Under the pieces are notes generated by a model. That model was not told the origin of the DNA and made no database searches. It saw nothing but the letters and a program-made list of their open reading frames with translations. Below are positions 28,059-36,490 of a DNA stretch of 64,000 nt, piece after piece. A program made the translations under genes and the position numbers. How positions within the stretch are numbered: position 1 is the stretch's first letter; each line of letters starts with the position of its first letter. This DNA is from Rhizobium sp. ICMP 5592 (lineage in GTDB: Bacteria > Pseudomonadota > Alphaproteobacteria > Rhizobiales > Rhizobiaceae): positions 1,449,083 through 1,513,082 of the forward strand of contig NZ_QSNT01000001.1 of assembly GCF_009498525.1 (NCBI RefSeq), in the 5' to 3' direction.

Positions 28059-28967
28059 ATGACCATTCAGATTCCTGTCCGAACCTTCTCTTCAAGTGAG
28101 TATGAGAAGGGTATCGTTCTTGTGGCCGTGGCAACGCTTGCGTGGAGCTGCAGCGGTATCTACGCGCGGCTTCTGACGACCGACATATGGACGGCGATCG
28201 CCTGGCGGTCGCTGTTTGGCGGCATATTCCTGCTGATCCCGAGCTTTTTCCTCGAGGGCGGCTTTTCACGGCGGCAATGGAGTTCGATTTTTCATCCCGC
28301 CGGATTGGCGATGATCGCCTGCCAGACCATCAGCCAGGCCTGCTTTATCGGTGCGCTCTACATGACCACGGTCGCAAACGTGACCATGATCTATGCAACG
28401 GCGCCATTCATCGCCGCCTTTCTCAGTTGGACGATGCTGAAGGAGCGTGTGGCGAAGCGGACGTTGATTGCCGGCGGCATCTGCCTTCTCGGCGTGGTGG
28501 TTATCGTCGCCTCCTCGATTGGCGGCGGCACGGGCGTCGGCGACCTGCTGGCGCTCGGCATGACGGTCACTTTCGCTCTCATCATCGTCATCCCGCGCAT
28601 CGACCGTAGCGTGCCGATCCTGCCGTCAAGCGTCGTCAGCGGGTTCCTTACATTCGTGCTCTTCGTACCCTTTGCTTCGACGGCCTCGCTCGATACCTAC
28701 AATTGGCTGCTGCTGGCCGCTTTTGGAGCGACGAATTTCGCGCTCGCCTTCGTCCTTTTCCTTTTCGGTTCAAGGCGAATGCCGGCGGCGGATGCTGCCC
28801 TTATCAGCTCGATGGAGATCGTGCTCACGCCCTTCTGGGTCTGGCTGTTCTTTTCCGAGAGGCCGCCGATGGCAACGTTCATGGGCGGTGCGATCATCCT
28901 TGCTACGATCGTGTGGCATACCGCTGTCGATCTTCGGCATGGCCGCCGTGCTCGCGCGCAGGACTAG
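28059..28967 (+). CDS. EamA-domain DMT transporter
   Basis: A 302-residue inner-membrane protein with ten predicted helices in two EamA repeats (about 18-148 and 160-290). The first repeat starts VAVATLAWSCSGIYARLL and contains TTVANVTMIYATAPFIAAFLSWTMLKERV; the second has SRRMPAADAALISSMEIVLTPFWVWLFFSERP. Members export amino acids, purines or other metabolites; this one is unassigned. It is divergent from a LysR regulator. Confidence 0.88.
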   Translation: MTIQIPVRTFSSSEYEKGIVLVAVATLAWSCSGIYARLLTTDIWTAIAWRSLFGGIFLLIPSFFLEGGFSRRQWSSIFHPAGLAMIACQTISQACFIGALYMTTVANVTMIYATAPFIAAFLSWTMLKERVAKRTLIAGGICLLGVVVIVASSIGGGTGVGDLLALGMTVTFALIIVIPRIDRSVPILPSSVVSGFLTFVLFVPFASTASLDTYNWLLLAAFGATNFALAFVLFLFGSRRMPAADAALISSMEIVLTPFWVWLFFSERPPMATFMGGAIILATIVWHTAVDLRHGRRARAQD

Positions 28968-29017
28968 AATGTCATAACTGTCTGTTTCTGTTCCCGAGAA
29001 AATGGCCGGTTTTCGCC

Positions 29018-30097
29018 TTACGTCACAGTCAATCGCGGTGCCGCCACCGAACCGCGCTGAATCAGGCTGGTCTTGACGATCGTGCGTTCGACGGGCGGCT
29101 CCTTGCCGTTGAGCCGGGAAATGAGCCTTTCGGCTGCCCTCTTCCCCATTTCGTAGACCGGCTGGTCGACGACGGTGATCGGCGGAGCGGTGACCGTGGT
29201 CCAGTCCGCATCCAGGAAGGAAATCATCGATATGTCTCTGGGGATGGAAAGGTTCAGGGACTGCAAAGAGCGGAACACCCTGAGCCCGACGAGGCTATCG
29301 GACGCCACCAGAGCGGTCGGCGGACCTTCTTCCGCCAGCAAGTGCTTCACGACGGCATCCGTCCGCTGCTGATCCGTGGCGCCAAGCCGGACGTAGTGCT
29401 CCGTGTCCTTCAATCCGGCGTCGATCTGTGCGCTCAAAAAGCCCTCCACGCGTTCGCGCACGGCGGAGTTGGATATTTGTCGGCTGTTCGTGAACGGATC
29501 GGCACCGGTGTCCATGGCGGATATATAGGCGATGCGGCGATGTCCCGCCTCGAGCAAATGTCGCGTTGCGTTCATGGCGGCGTCGCGGTCGTCGCCGGTC
29601 ACGGAGTCGACCCCAAGCTCCGGAATGCTTCTGTCGAAGAGGACGAGCGGCACGCCGACGCGGCGAATGTCCTGTAGATGCTCCATCCGGTCGCATCGTG
29701 CCGGTGTCACGATCAGGCCGTCGACGCGCTTGCCGATGAGCAGGTCGACCGCCGATTTTTCGGCGTCGAGCTGTTCGCCTGAATTGGCGATGATGACATT
29801 GAAGCCCGCCACGCGTGCGGCGTCGCTGATGCCTCGGACGGCGAGGCTGAAAAAGGCGTTCTCAATGTCGCCGACGATAACGCCGATGATGCCGGATTTC
29901 CCCGTCGTCATGCTGCGGGCAAGCTCGTTCGGCCGGTATTCCAGCTCCGTCGCCGCTGCCATCACCTGAGCGCGGACCTTGTCGCTGACCACGCCATAGC
30001 CGCCGAGAACGCGCGCTGCCGTGGCCTTCGAAACCTTGGCCGCTTTCGCGACGTCGGCGACGGTGACGGAACGTTTGACGGAGCTGAGGTTTTCCAT
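29018..30097 (-). CDS. LacI-family transcriptional repressor
   Basis: A 359-residue regulator with the LacI helix-turn-helix and hinge (VTVADVAKAAKVSKATAARVLGG; YRPNELARSM) followed by a periplasmic-binding-protein fold from about residue 67. It faces an amino-acid type uptake operon on the other strand, and two CCGG-centred palindromes lie between them, the expected operator form for this family. The effector is presumably the transported compound (inference). Confidence 0.93.
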   Translation of the reverse strand: MENLSSVKRSVTVADVAKAAKVSKATAARVLGGYGVVSDKVRAQVMAAATELEYRPNELARSMTTGKSGIIGVIVGDIENAFFSLAVRGISDAARVAGFNVIIANSGEQLDAEKSAVDLLIGKRVDGLIVTPARCDRMEHLQDIRRVGVPLVLFDRSIPELGVDSVTGDDRDAAMNATRHLLEAGHRRIAYISAMDTGADPFTNSRQISNSAVRERVEGFLSAQIDAGLKDTEHYVRLGATDQQRTDAVVKHLLAEEGPPTALVASDSLVGLRVFRSLQSLNLSIPRDISMISFLDADWTTVTAPPITVVDQPVYEMGKRAAERLISRLNGKEPPVERTIVKTSLIQRGSVAAPRLTVT

Positions 30098-30157
30098 GCG
30101 ACGACGGTTACAAGAGTTGTTGACGGAAGGTCAATCTCAAGTTAACAAATATCCATT

Positions 30158-30192
30158 GAGACCGGTCTCTTTATAAGAGATACCGGTCTCTT
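30158..30192. promoter_or_regulatory. Twin LacI-type operators
   Basis: GAGACCGGTCTC at 30158-30169 is a perfect 12-base palindrome. A second copy of ACCGGTCTCTT starts at 30182, exactly 21 bases (two helical turns) after the first ACCGGT at 30161. CG-centred palindromes are normal LacI-family sites. They lie 61 bases upstream of the LacI gene start and about 95-130 bases before the binding-protein gene, so can control both directions. Confidence 0.75.
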
Positions 30193-30285
30193 GTGCAAAT
30201 CCTTCCTTCGACAGTGTCTGACGAAGGAGCAGATGATCACGCATAAAAATGCCGATAAGAGCACCCTTCAGAGCGGAGAATGAAC

Positions 30286-31113
30286 ATGAGCAAATCTGGC
30301 ATATTCGCAGCCGCCATCGCTCCCTTGCGAGCTGGCGTCCTGGCCTATCTTCTTGCAGCTGGCATCGGGCCTGCATCCGCGGCCGACAATCCCTATAATC
30401 TGATCAGCCCGCAGACCATCAGCGTCGGCACGATGGGCGATGCAAAGCCCTACACCTTTGCTACGGCCGACGGCGAGTTCACCGGCTTCGACATCGAACT
30501 CTTCCTGAACGTCGTATCGCGCATGGGCTTTGCGAAGGACAAGGTGACCTTCACCGGCCAGGAGTTCTCGGCCTTGATGCCATCCGTCGCCAATGAGCGC
30601 TTCGACGTGGCGGTCGCCGCGATCGGAACCACCGAGGTGCGCAAGAAGACGGTGGATTTCTCCGACGGCTATCTCGCCGGCTATCTCTCCGTCCTGACGC
30701 CGGAAGCGAGCATCAAGGATGCCGATACGCTCAAGGGCAAGCGCCTTGGCGTGGTGCAGGGCACCTTGCAGGAAATCTACGCTACCAAGAATTTTGCCGG
30801 GGCCGATCTCGTCAAGTTCCCCGATAACAACTCGGCGGTCGCCGCGCTCAACAATGGCACGATCGACGCCCATTTCCTTGATTACGAAGCAGCCAAGCAA
30901 TATGGCGTGCGCTATCCCACGCTGAAGATCGCCGTGAACATTCCGTCCTTCGATGCGCCGGCGGGTTTTGTGGTCCGAAAGGGCAATGATGCCTTCCGCA
31001 CGGCGCTGAACAAAGCGCTTCATGAGGCGATGCAGGATGGAACCTGGAAGACGCTTTATGAAAAGTGGTTCCCGGGTTCGCCGATGCCGGACCAGTATCT
31101 ACCCAAGAAGTAA
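30286..31113 (+). CDS. Family 3 solute-binding protein of a polar amino-acid ABC transporter
   Basis: A periplasmic binding protein of 275 residues with a signal peptide cleaved after GPASAAD. The family 3 signature is present: [46 protein letters not shown] and [15 protein letters not shown] 30286 is preferred to the ATG six bases earlier because GGAGA is then 8 bases away. First gene of an operon with a permease-ATPase fusion and a FAD oxidoreductase. Ligand is probably an amino acid or related amine. Confidence 0.92.
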   Translation: MSKSGIFAAAIAPLRAGVLAYLLAAGIGPASAADNPYNLISPQTISVGTMGDAKPYTFATADGEFTGFDIELFLNVVSRMGFAKDKVTFTGQEFSALMPSVANERFDVAVAAIGTTEVRKKTVDFSDGYLAGYLSVLTPEASIKDADTLKGKRLGVVQGTLQEIYATKNFAGADLVKFPDNNSAVAALNNGTIDAHFLDYEAAKQYGVRYPTLKIAVNIPSFDAPAGFVVRKGNDAFRTALNKALHEAMQDGTWKTLYEKWFPGSPMPDQYLPKK

Positions 31114-31205
31114 AGCTTGTAGCCGCCCGCACTTGCCGGGCGGCTCCTCCACGGCACTGCTGATGCTCATCCGCATGGACGTGTCGGCATGGCCCGCAAG
31201 AAGTC

Positions 31206-32738
31206 ATGGGGAATGGAATGGATTGGCTTGAAAATCTCCGCCGCAGCTTCCTGGATTGGGATGCGATGGCGGAAGTGCTGCCGAGCATGATCAGCGTCGG
31301 CCTGAAGAATACGCTGATCCTGGCCGCCGCCTCGACGGTGCTTGGCGTCATCATCGGAATGATATTGGCCGTCATGGGCATCTCGCAGTCACGCTGGCTG
31401 CGCCTGCCGGCGCGGATCTACACCGATATCTTTCGGGGCCTGCCGGCGATCGTGACGATCCTGATCATCGGCCAGGGTTTTGCCCGTATCGGCCGCGAAC
31501 TGTTCGGCCCCTCGCCATTTCCGCTCGGCATCATCGCGCTCAGCCTGATTGCCGGCGCCTATATCGGCGAAATCTTCCGTTCCGGTATCCAGAGCGTTGA
31601 GCGCGGCCAGATGGAGGCCTGCCGTGCGCTCAGCATGAGCTACGGGCAGGGAATGCGGCTGATCGTCATCCCGCAAGGCGTGCGGCGCGTTCTGCCGGCG
31701 CTGGTCAATCAGTTCATCGGAAACGTCAAGGATTCGAGCCTTGTCTATTTCCTGGGGTTGCTTGCTTCGGAGCGCGAGATTTTCCGTGTCGGCCAGGATC
31801 AGGCCGTGGTGACGGGAAACCTGTCGCCCTTGCTGCTGGCCGGCGTGTTCTATCTCCTCATCACCGTACCGCTCACCCATTTCGTCAATTATATTGACGC
31901 AACGTTACGGCTTGGAAGACAGGGGCGGGGCTCCGGCGCTGCCAGCGGGCTCGTCGAGGTCGGCGAATTGCAGGCTGCTTCCAATGTCGCCATCGGCAAT
32001 GAGCAACGCTTCAAGGCCGGCGCCCTCAAGGTCCGCGATCTCAGCATGGCCTATGGCGACCTCGACGTGCTGAAGGGCGTCGATCTCGAGATCGCACCGG
32101 GGACCGTAACCTGCATCATCGGCCCATCGGGTTCGGGTAAGTCGACGCTTCTGCGGTGCCTGAACCGGCTGGTCGAGCCGAAGCGTGGCGATATTCTGCT
32201 CGATGGCGAGAGTATTCTGGCGCTGAAGCCGGAGAGCCTGCGCCGGCGGGTCGGCATGGTGTTCCAGCACTTCAATCTGTTTCCGGACCATACCGCGCTT
32301 GAAAACGTCATGCTGTCGCTGACGAAGATCAAGAGGATGCCGAGCAGCGAAGCGCGGCGCATTGCCGAAGCACGTCTTGCCGAAGTCGGTCTCGCTGAAC
32401 GCAAGGATCATCGGCCGGCTGGCTTGTCGGGCGGACAACAGCAGCGCGTCGCCATCGCCCGTGCGCTGGCGATGGATCCCGAGGTCATCCTCTTCGACGA
32501 GGTGACGAGCGCGCTCGATCCCGAATTGGTCAAAGGCGTTCTCGACCTGATGGCGAACCTCGGGCGGCAGGGCATGACGATGGCCGTTGTGACCCACGAA
32601 ATGGGATTTGCCCGAAGGGTTGCCGATCAGGTCGTGTTCATGGATGAAGGCCGCATCATCGAAGCGGGGTCGCCGCAGCAGATTTTCGATAGTCCGCAAA
32701 GTGAGCGGCTGAAGCGCTTCCTCGCGGAGGTTCTTTGA
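31206..32738 (+). CDS. Amino-acid ABC transporter, permease-ATPase fusion
   Basis: A 510-residue single polypeptide. Residues 1-240 are a HisM-type permease with about five helices and the EAA-like loop EACRALSMSYGQGMRLIVIPQGVRRVLPAL. Residues about 265-510 are a HisP/GlnQ-type ATPase: Walker A GPSGSGKST, Q-loop VFQHFNLF, signature LSGGQQQR and Walker B VILFDEVTSALD. The usual ATP-site Glu-Pro is Glu-Val here, as in many HisP proteins. An in-frame ATG at 31218 with GGGGAATGGA upstream may be the true start. No frameshift separates the domains, so the fusion is genuine. Confidence 0.9.
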   Translation: MGNGMDWLENLRRSFLDWDAMAEVLPSMISVGLKNTLILAAASTVLGVIIGMILAVMGISQSRWLRLPARIYTDIFRGLPAIVTILIIGQGFARIGRELFGPSPFPLGIIALSLIAGAYIGEIFRSGIQSVERGQMEACRALSMSYGQGMRLIVIPQGVRRVLPALVNQFIGNVKDSSLVYFLGLLASEREIFRVGQDQAVVTGNLSPLLLAGVFYLLITVPLTHFVNYIDATLRLGRQGRGSGAASGLVEVGELQAASNVAIGNEQRFKAGALKVRDLSMAYGDLDVLKGVDLEIAPGTVTCIIGPSGSGKSTLLRCLNRLVEPKRGDILLDGESILALKPESLRRRVGMVFQHFNLFPDHTALENVMLSLTKIKRMPSSEARRIAEARLAEVGLAERKDHRPAGLSGGQQQRVAIARALAMDPEVILFDEVTSALDPELVKGVLDLMANLGRQGMTMAVVTHEMGFARRVADQVVFMDEGRIIEAGSPQQIFDSPQSERLKRFLAEVL

Positions 32739-32799
32739 TGCTGCCAGTCCGCCACGGATTTTCACAACCAGACAACGTCAACAGATAAGGTTATCCAAC

Positions 32800-33927
32800 A
32801 TGCATGCTTCCACTCGGCCTTCGAGGGTCATCGTCGTCGGTGGCGGGATTTTCGGAGTTTCGACCGCGCTTCATCTCGCGCGGCTCGGTGTCCGCACCAT
32901 CGTCATCAATGACGGCCCGCTGGCGAACGGCGCCTCCGGCCGTTCGCTTGCCTGGCTCAATTCGGCGCGCCGGCGCTCCGACGCCTATCATCGGCTGCGC
33001 CTTGCCGGTATCGACCGCTACCGGACGCTCGCCGCCAAATATCCGGATGCGCGGTGGCTTCGTTTCGATGGCGGGTTGACTTGGGACGCGGATAACGACC
33101 GCAATGAGATCGCCGAGGTTTTCGAATACGAGCGCAATCTCGGCTATCACGCTCTGCTGCTCGCCCCATCGAAGATCGCCGAGACCACGCCGGGCGTCGA
33201 TGCCAGCACTGTGACGCCGCAAGGCGCCAAGTTCAATCCAGGTGAGGGCTGGGTCGATCTGCCATCGCTGATTGGCGTTCTCGCCGAGGAGTTCAAGGCG
33301 CTGGGTGGTGAGATCGTCACCGACGCCGGGCGAGCGACCGTCAATGTCGAAGAGGGCCGGGCTCGCGGCGTGACGACATCGAACGGTGCCCGCTGGGATG
33401 CCGATGCTGTCTTGCTTGCAGCCGGCGGAGCCGTTCCCGCAATCGTCGCTGAGGCTGGTCAGCACATCGCTGACGGAACGCCGATTGCGCTTCTCGTCAG
33501 AACGAAGCCGATCAAGCATCCCTTGAAAGCGGTCCTGAACACACCGCGCGTCGCCATTCGACCGACGCCGGACGGTGGTTTCGCGCTCGATTCCGCCTGG
33601 TCCGAGGAGGAAGTCGGTGTGAATCCCGATGGAAGCTACGCGATCAAGCCCTCCACGCTAGAAGGCCTCCTCCTTGAGGCGTCGAAGGTGCTTGAGGGCA
33701 ATCCCAAGCTCGAACTGGCGGATTATGGTGTTGGACCGAAGCCCATTCCGGGCGACGGCGACCCGGTGTTCGGAGAGCTACAGGCCATCCCCGGCTACTT
33801 CGTCGCTTTTAGTCACAGCGGCGCGACGCTCGGCCTGATTGCCGGTGAACTGCTCGCCGATGAGATCGCCACCGGAAAGCGTCATCCACTGCTGGCCAAT
33901 TTCCGGCCGGAGCGTTTTTCCAAGTAG
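32800..33927 (+). CDS. FAD-dependent amine/amino-acid oxidoreductase (DAO family)
   Basis: A 375-residue flavoenzyme. The dinucleotide motif VIVVGGGIFGVSTALHLARLG is at residues 10-30, followed by the second FAD contact GASGRSLAWLNS and a C-terminal FSHSGATLGLIAGELLADEI segment typical of glycine/D-amino-acid oxidase-like proteins. It follows the transporter by 61 bases and probably oxidises the imported amine or amino acid. No cofactor-independent clue to the substrate. Confidence 0.88.
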   Translation: MHASTRPSRVIVVGGGIFGVSTALHLARLGVRTIVINDGPLANGASGRSLAWLNSARRRSDAYHRLRLAGIDRYRTLAAKYPDARWLRFDGGLTWDADNDRNEIAEVFEYERNLGYHALLLAPSKIAETTPGVDASTVTPQGAKFNPGEGWVDLPSLIGVLAEEFKALGGEIVTDAGRATVNVEEGRARGVTTSNGARWDADAVLLAAGGAVPAIVAEAGQHIADGTPIALLVRTKPIKHPLKAVLNTPRVAIRPTPDGGFALDSAWSEEEVGVNPDGSYAIKPSTLEGLLLEASKVLEGNPKLELADYGVGPKPIPGDGDPVFGELQAIPGYFVAFSHSGATLGLIAGELLADEIATGKRHPLLANFRPERFSK

Positions 33928-33944
33928 TTTGGCATAGGGTGGTC

Positions 33945-33971
33945 AAAAACCTCCGCTGTTTCGGCGGGGGT
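33945..33971 (-). terminator. Candidate terminator for the small minus-strand gene
   Basis: Read on the minus strand, CCCCCGC and GCGGAGG form a 7-base stem with one mismatch around CGAAACA, followed by TTTTT. It sits immediately after the stop of the 33974-34438 gene and supports that gene being transcribed. Confidence 0.6.
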
Positions 33972-33973
33972 AC

Positions 33974-34438
33974 TCAGTGGATCGAGCCGAGTAGGACGGG
34001 GCTCGAGGCGAGATTGTCGACGAGCACCGTCATGGCGTAGCAGGCGACAAGCAATTGCACCGAAAAGGTCAGCACCGGCCTCCAGTCCTTGGCGACCGGT
34101 GGTCGATTGTAAGGCAAGGCGGAACCGTTCCCGGTTTCAAGCGGGATGATCTCGAAGGTCTTTGCTCCGAAAGCCAGCAGGCAGAGAATGTTGAAAATGA
34201 TGAACTGGCGTGCCCCTGCGCCGATGGTGCAAAACATTCCGTTGCAGCCAAGACAGCCGGCCCAAAGATAGACACGCCCCTGCTTGCCGAGATAGCGTCT
34301 GGCACCCGTCAGCCCATTCAGCAATTGTTCCGGATCGCCTGATCCTGCATCATCGCGGGTTTGTTTCAAATCCGGTCTCCTTGCCCGAATCCGGGCCGAT
34401 ACAAGGAAACCAGTTTTCGTCTGCCACATGTGTTGCAT
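33974..34438 (-). CDS. Small membrane protein of unknown function
   Basis: A hypothetical 154-residue protein. Two hydrophobic segments lie in the C-terminal half (QFIIFNILCLLAFGAKTFEII and a segment starting VLTFSVQLLVACYA); the N-terminal half is basic and contains a CLGCNGMFC cysteine cluster just before the first helix, which might bind metal or form disulphides. Start uncertain: the ATG at 34438 has no good ribosome site and a second ATG at 34429 is similar. A terminator after the stop supports expression. I do not recognise the family. Confidence 0.5.
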   Translation of the reverse strand: MQHMWQTKTGFLVSARIRARRPDLKQTRDDAGSGDPEQLLNGLTGARRYLGKQGRVYLWAGCLGCNGMFCTIGAGARQFIIFNILCLLAFGAKTFEIIPLETGNGSALPYNRPPVAKDWRPVLTFSVQLLVACYAMTVLVDNLASSPVLLGSIH

Positions 34439-34586
34439 TGTATTGCGGCGTGTTTTTTTAGTTTGCCGCGGGTGGACTGAGGCGGGGACCATCAAGCGAC
34501 CGCGCCGCAACAAAATGTAACAACATATAACATTGCATTACGCCGGAATTGCTATGATAGGGCCGTATTCGAACATGAGGTCGTAA
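34439..34586. promoter_or_regulatory. Divergent intergenic region with AT-rich repeat
   Basis: These 148 bases separate two divergent small genes. Around 34515-34536 there is an interrupted repeat, AATGTAACAA followed by ATAACATT, whose outer five bases form an inverted repeat. It is a possible regulator site; nothing else is evident. Confidence 0.35.
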
Positions 34587-34949
34587 ATGCTAGCTGATTC
34601 CCTTCCATCCGATCGTCCGGCGGACGTGCTGATCTGTCTCGACAATCCGCAGGCTGCTACGAGCATCGGCTCGGTCCTGTCGGCACGCGGGCTCTCAGTC
34701 GCGGCAATCTCGATGTCGGGAATGCAGAGCGAGTTCGAGCCGAACGGGTGCCAGGTGGTGATAACGCATACGGCGATGATCGGCCGGGTGCGGAACCGGT
34801 TGAAGCTGCCGATCGTCAATGTCGAGGCTTTCATCTTCGAGCGTCAGGACGGTTCTGATGCCGGTTCGCCAAAGCAGTTTGATGGCGCCGCCTTCGTGAA
34901 GCGCGTACTGACCGTCATGAGCGACGCTGAAAGACGCGCGCCACGCTGA
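34587..34949 (+). CDS. Hypothetical protein, alpha/beta fold
   Basis: A 120-residue soluble protein. The pattern ADVLICLDNPQAATSIGSVLSARGLSV...CQVVITHTAMIGRVRNRLKLPIVNVEAFIF alternates beta strands and helices, suggesting a small Rossmann- or receiver-like domain, without the acidic phospho-acceptor set. It overlaps the following DoxX-like gene as TGATG, so the two are translationally coupled. Function unknown. Confidence 0.55.
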   Translation: MLADSLPSDRPADVLICLDNPQAATSIGSVLSARGLSVAAISMSGMQSEFEPNGCQVVITHTAMIGRVRNRLKLPIVNVEAFIFERQDGSDAGSPKQFDGAAFVKRVLTVMSDAERRAPR

Positions 34950-35389
34950 TGCGTACCGGGCGCGAGCAGGCGGAGGCATCCGAAGGCATTTCCAGTCAAA
35001 CTTGGACGGAACTGAGAAAGGCCTTGGTCTGGTTTCTGGAAGTCTCCGTTGCCGTGGTCTTCGGCCTGTCGGGCCTTTTGAAAATCTCCAAGCCGATCGA
35101 ATATCTCGGCAGTCTGGGCATGGATTCCGTGACGGCTCTTCCCGAATGGGCCGTTCGCACCTTGGGCGCTGTCGAACTGCTCTCGGCCGGGGCTCTGCTG
35201 GTGCCAGCCATGCTCGGCGTGCTTGTCAGCCTCGCACCTTTTGCCATCATCGTCCTTCTGGCCGTTGAAGGCTTTGCCATCACCCTTGAGTTTTCGGTTG
35301 CCCATGGCGATTACGCGCTGACCATGAACATCGTCCTGCTCGGCTGTCTGGCGGTAGTTGCCTGGCACCGCTTTCAAGCCATTCGATAG
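34949..35389 (+). CDS. DoxX/MauE-like four-helix membrane protein
   Basis: A 146-residue protein with four predicted helices; WFLEVSVAVVFGLSGLLKISKP is the usual DoxX first helix and GAVELLSAGALLVPAMLG the second. Family members are redox- or methylamine-related membrane proteins with poorly defined roles. Coupled to the preceding hypothetical gene. Convergent with the apiose locus, ending 12 bases from its last gene. Confidence 0.7.
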   Translation: MRTGREQAEASEGISSQTWTELRKALVWFLEVSVAVVFGLSGLLKISKPIEYLGSLGMDSVTALPEWAVRTLGAVELLSAGALLVPAMLGVLVSLAPFAIIVLLAVEGFAITLEFSVAHGDYALTMNIVLLGCLAVVAWHRFQAIR

Positions 35390-35401
35390 CGGCTCGGGCT
35401 T

Positions 35402-36466
35402 TCACAGACGCTCCTGGGTGGCCTTGTCGAAGAAATGGACATTCGGCGACTTGAAGGAGAGCTGTACCTTCTGGTTCGGGGCCAGTTCCGCGCGCTCCCG
35501 CATGACCCAAGTAAGCTCCTTGCCCTCAACCTCCAGTGCCACATGGGTCTCGGAACCTGTGGGTTCGATCACGGTAACGGTCGCCGGCACGCCGCCGTCG
35601 GTCGCAAAGGAGATGTCTTCGGGACGAATGCCGATGAGGACATCCTTACCCTCCGCTTGAGCCGGCGCATCGAAAAGCTCGACCTGCGCGCCGCTCGGCA
35701 GCACAAGGGTGGGCTTCGGGCCAGCGGTAAGCCTGCCTTCGAGGAAATTCATCGCGGGGGAACCGAGAAAGCCGGCGACAAAGACATTTCTCGGCCGGTC
35801 GTAAAGCTCGAGCGGCGTTCCGATCTGCTCGACCTTCCCGCCCTGCAACACCACAATCTTGTCTGCCATGGTCATGGCCTCGATCTGGTCATGGGTGACG
35901 TAGACGATAGTGGTCTTCAGCCGCTGATGCAGCGCCTTGATCTCGGCGCGCATCTTGACGCGCAATTTGGCGTCGAGATTGGAGAGCGGTTCGTCGAAGA
36001 GGAAGACCTTCGGATCGCGCACGATGGCGCGGCCCATGGCGACGCGCTGGCGCTGGCCGCCGGAAAGCTGGGCGGGCTTGCGGCCGAGCAACGGCTGAAG
36101 ACCGAGGATCTGCGCGGCCTCGCCAACCTTACGCTCGATCTCGGGACGCTTCGCGCCGGCAAGTTCCAGCGCGAAGCCCATGTTCTGGGCAACGGTCATC
36201 TGCGGATAGAGCGCATAGTTCTGGAAGACCATCGCGATGTCGCGATCCTTCGGCTGCAGGTTGTTGACGACGCGCCCGCCGATGGAAATCTCGCCGCCGG
36301 TGATTTCCTCCAGCCCCGCAATCATCCGCAGAAGCGTTGACTTGCCGCAGCCCGATGGCCCGACGAGAATGACGAATTCGCCATCCGATATGTCGACATC
36401 GACGCCATGGATGATATCCACCGCTCCGTAGGACTTCTTGACGTTCTTGATGGTCAGTCCGGACAT
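35402..36466 (-). CDS. CUT1-type sugar ABC transporter ATPase (MalK/UgpC-like)
   Basis: A 354-residue ATPase: Walker [11 protein letters not shown]-loop [13 protein letters not shown], signature [36 protein letters not shown], and a C-terminal TOBE regulatory domain from about residue 240. CUT1 importers carry di- and oligosaccharides or glycosides. It is the last gene of the long minus-strand apiose unit, following the glycosidase gene by 24 bases. Confidence 0.95.
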   Translation of the reverse strand: MSGLTIKNVKKSYGAVDIIHGVDVDISDGEFVILVGPSGCGKSTLLRMIAGLEEITGGEISIGGRVVNNLQPKDRDIAMVFQNYALYPQMTVAQNMGFALELAGAKRPEIERKVGEAAQILGLQPLLGRKPAQLSGGQRQRVAMGRAIVRDPKVFLFDEPLSNLDAKLRVKMRAEIKALHQRLKTTIVYVTHDQIEAMTMADKIVVLQGGKVEQIGTPLELYDRPRNVFVAGFLGSPAMNFLEGRLTAGPKPTLVLPSGAQVELFDAPAQAEGKDVLIGIRPEDISFATDGGVPATVTVIEPTGSETHVALEVEGKELTWVMRERAELAPNQKVQLSFKSPNVHFFDKATQERL

Positions 36467-36490
36467 GAAATTCCTCCCTGTGAGGCCCGA

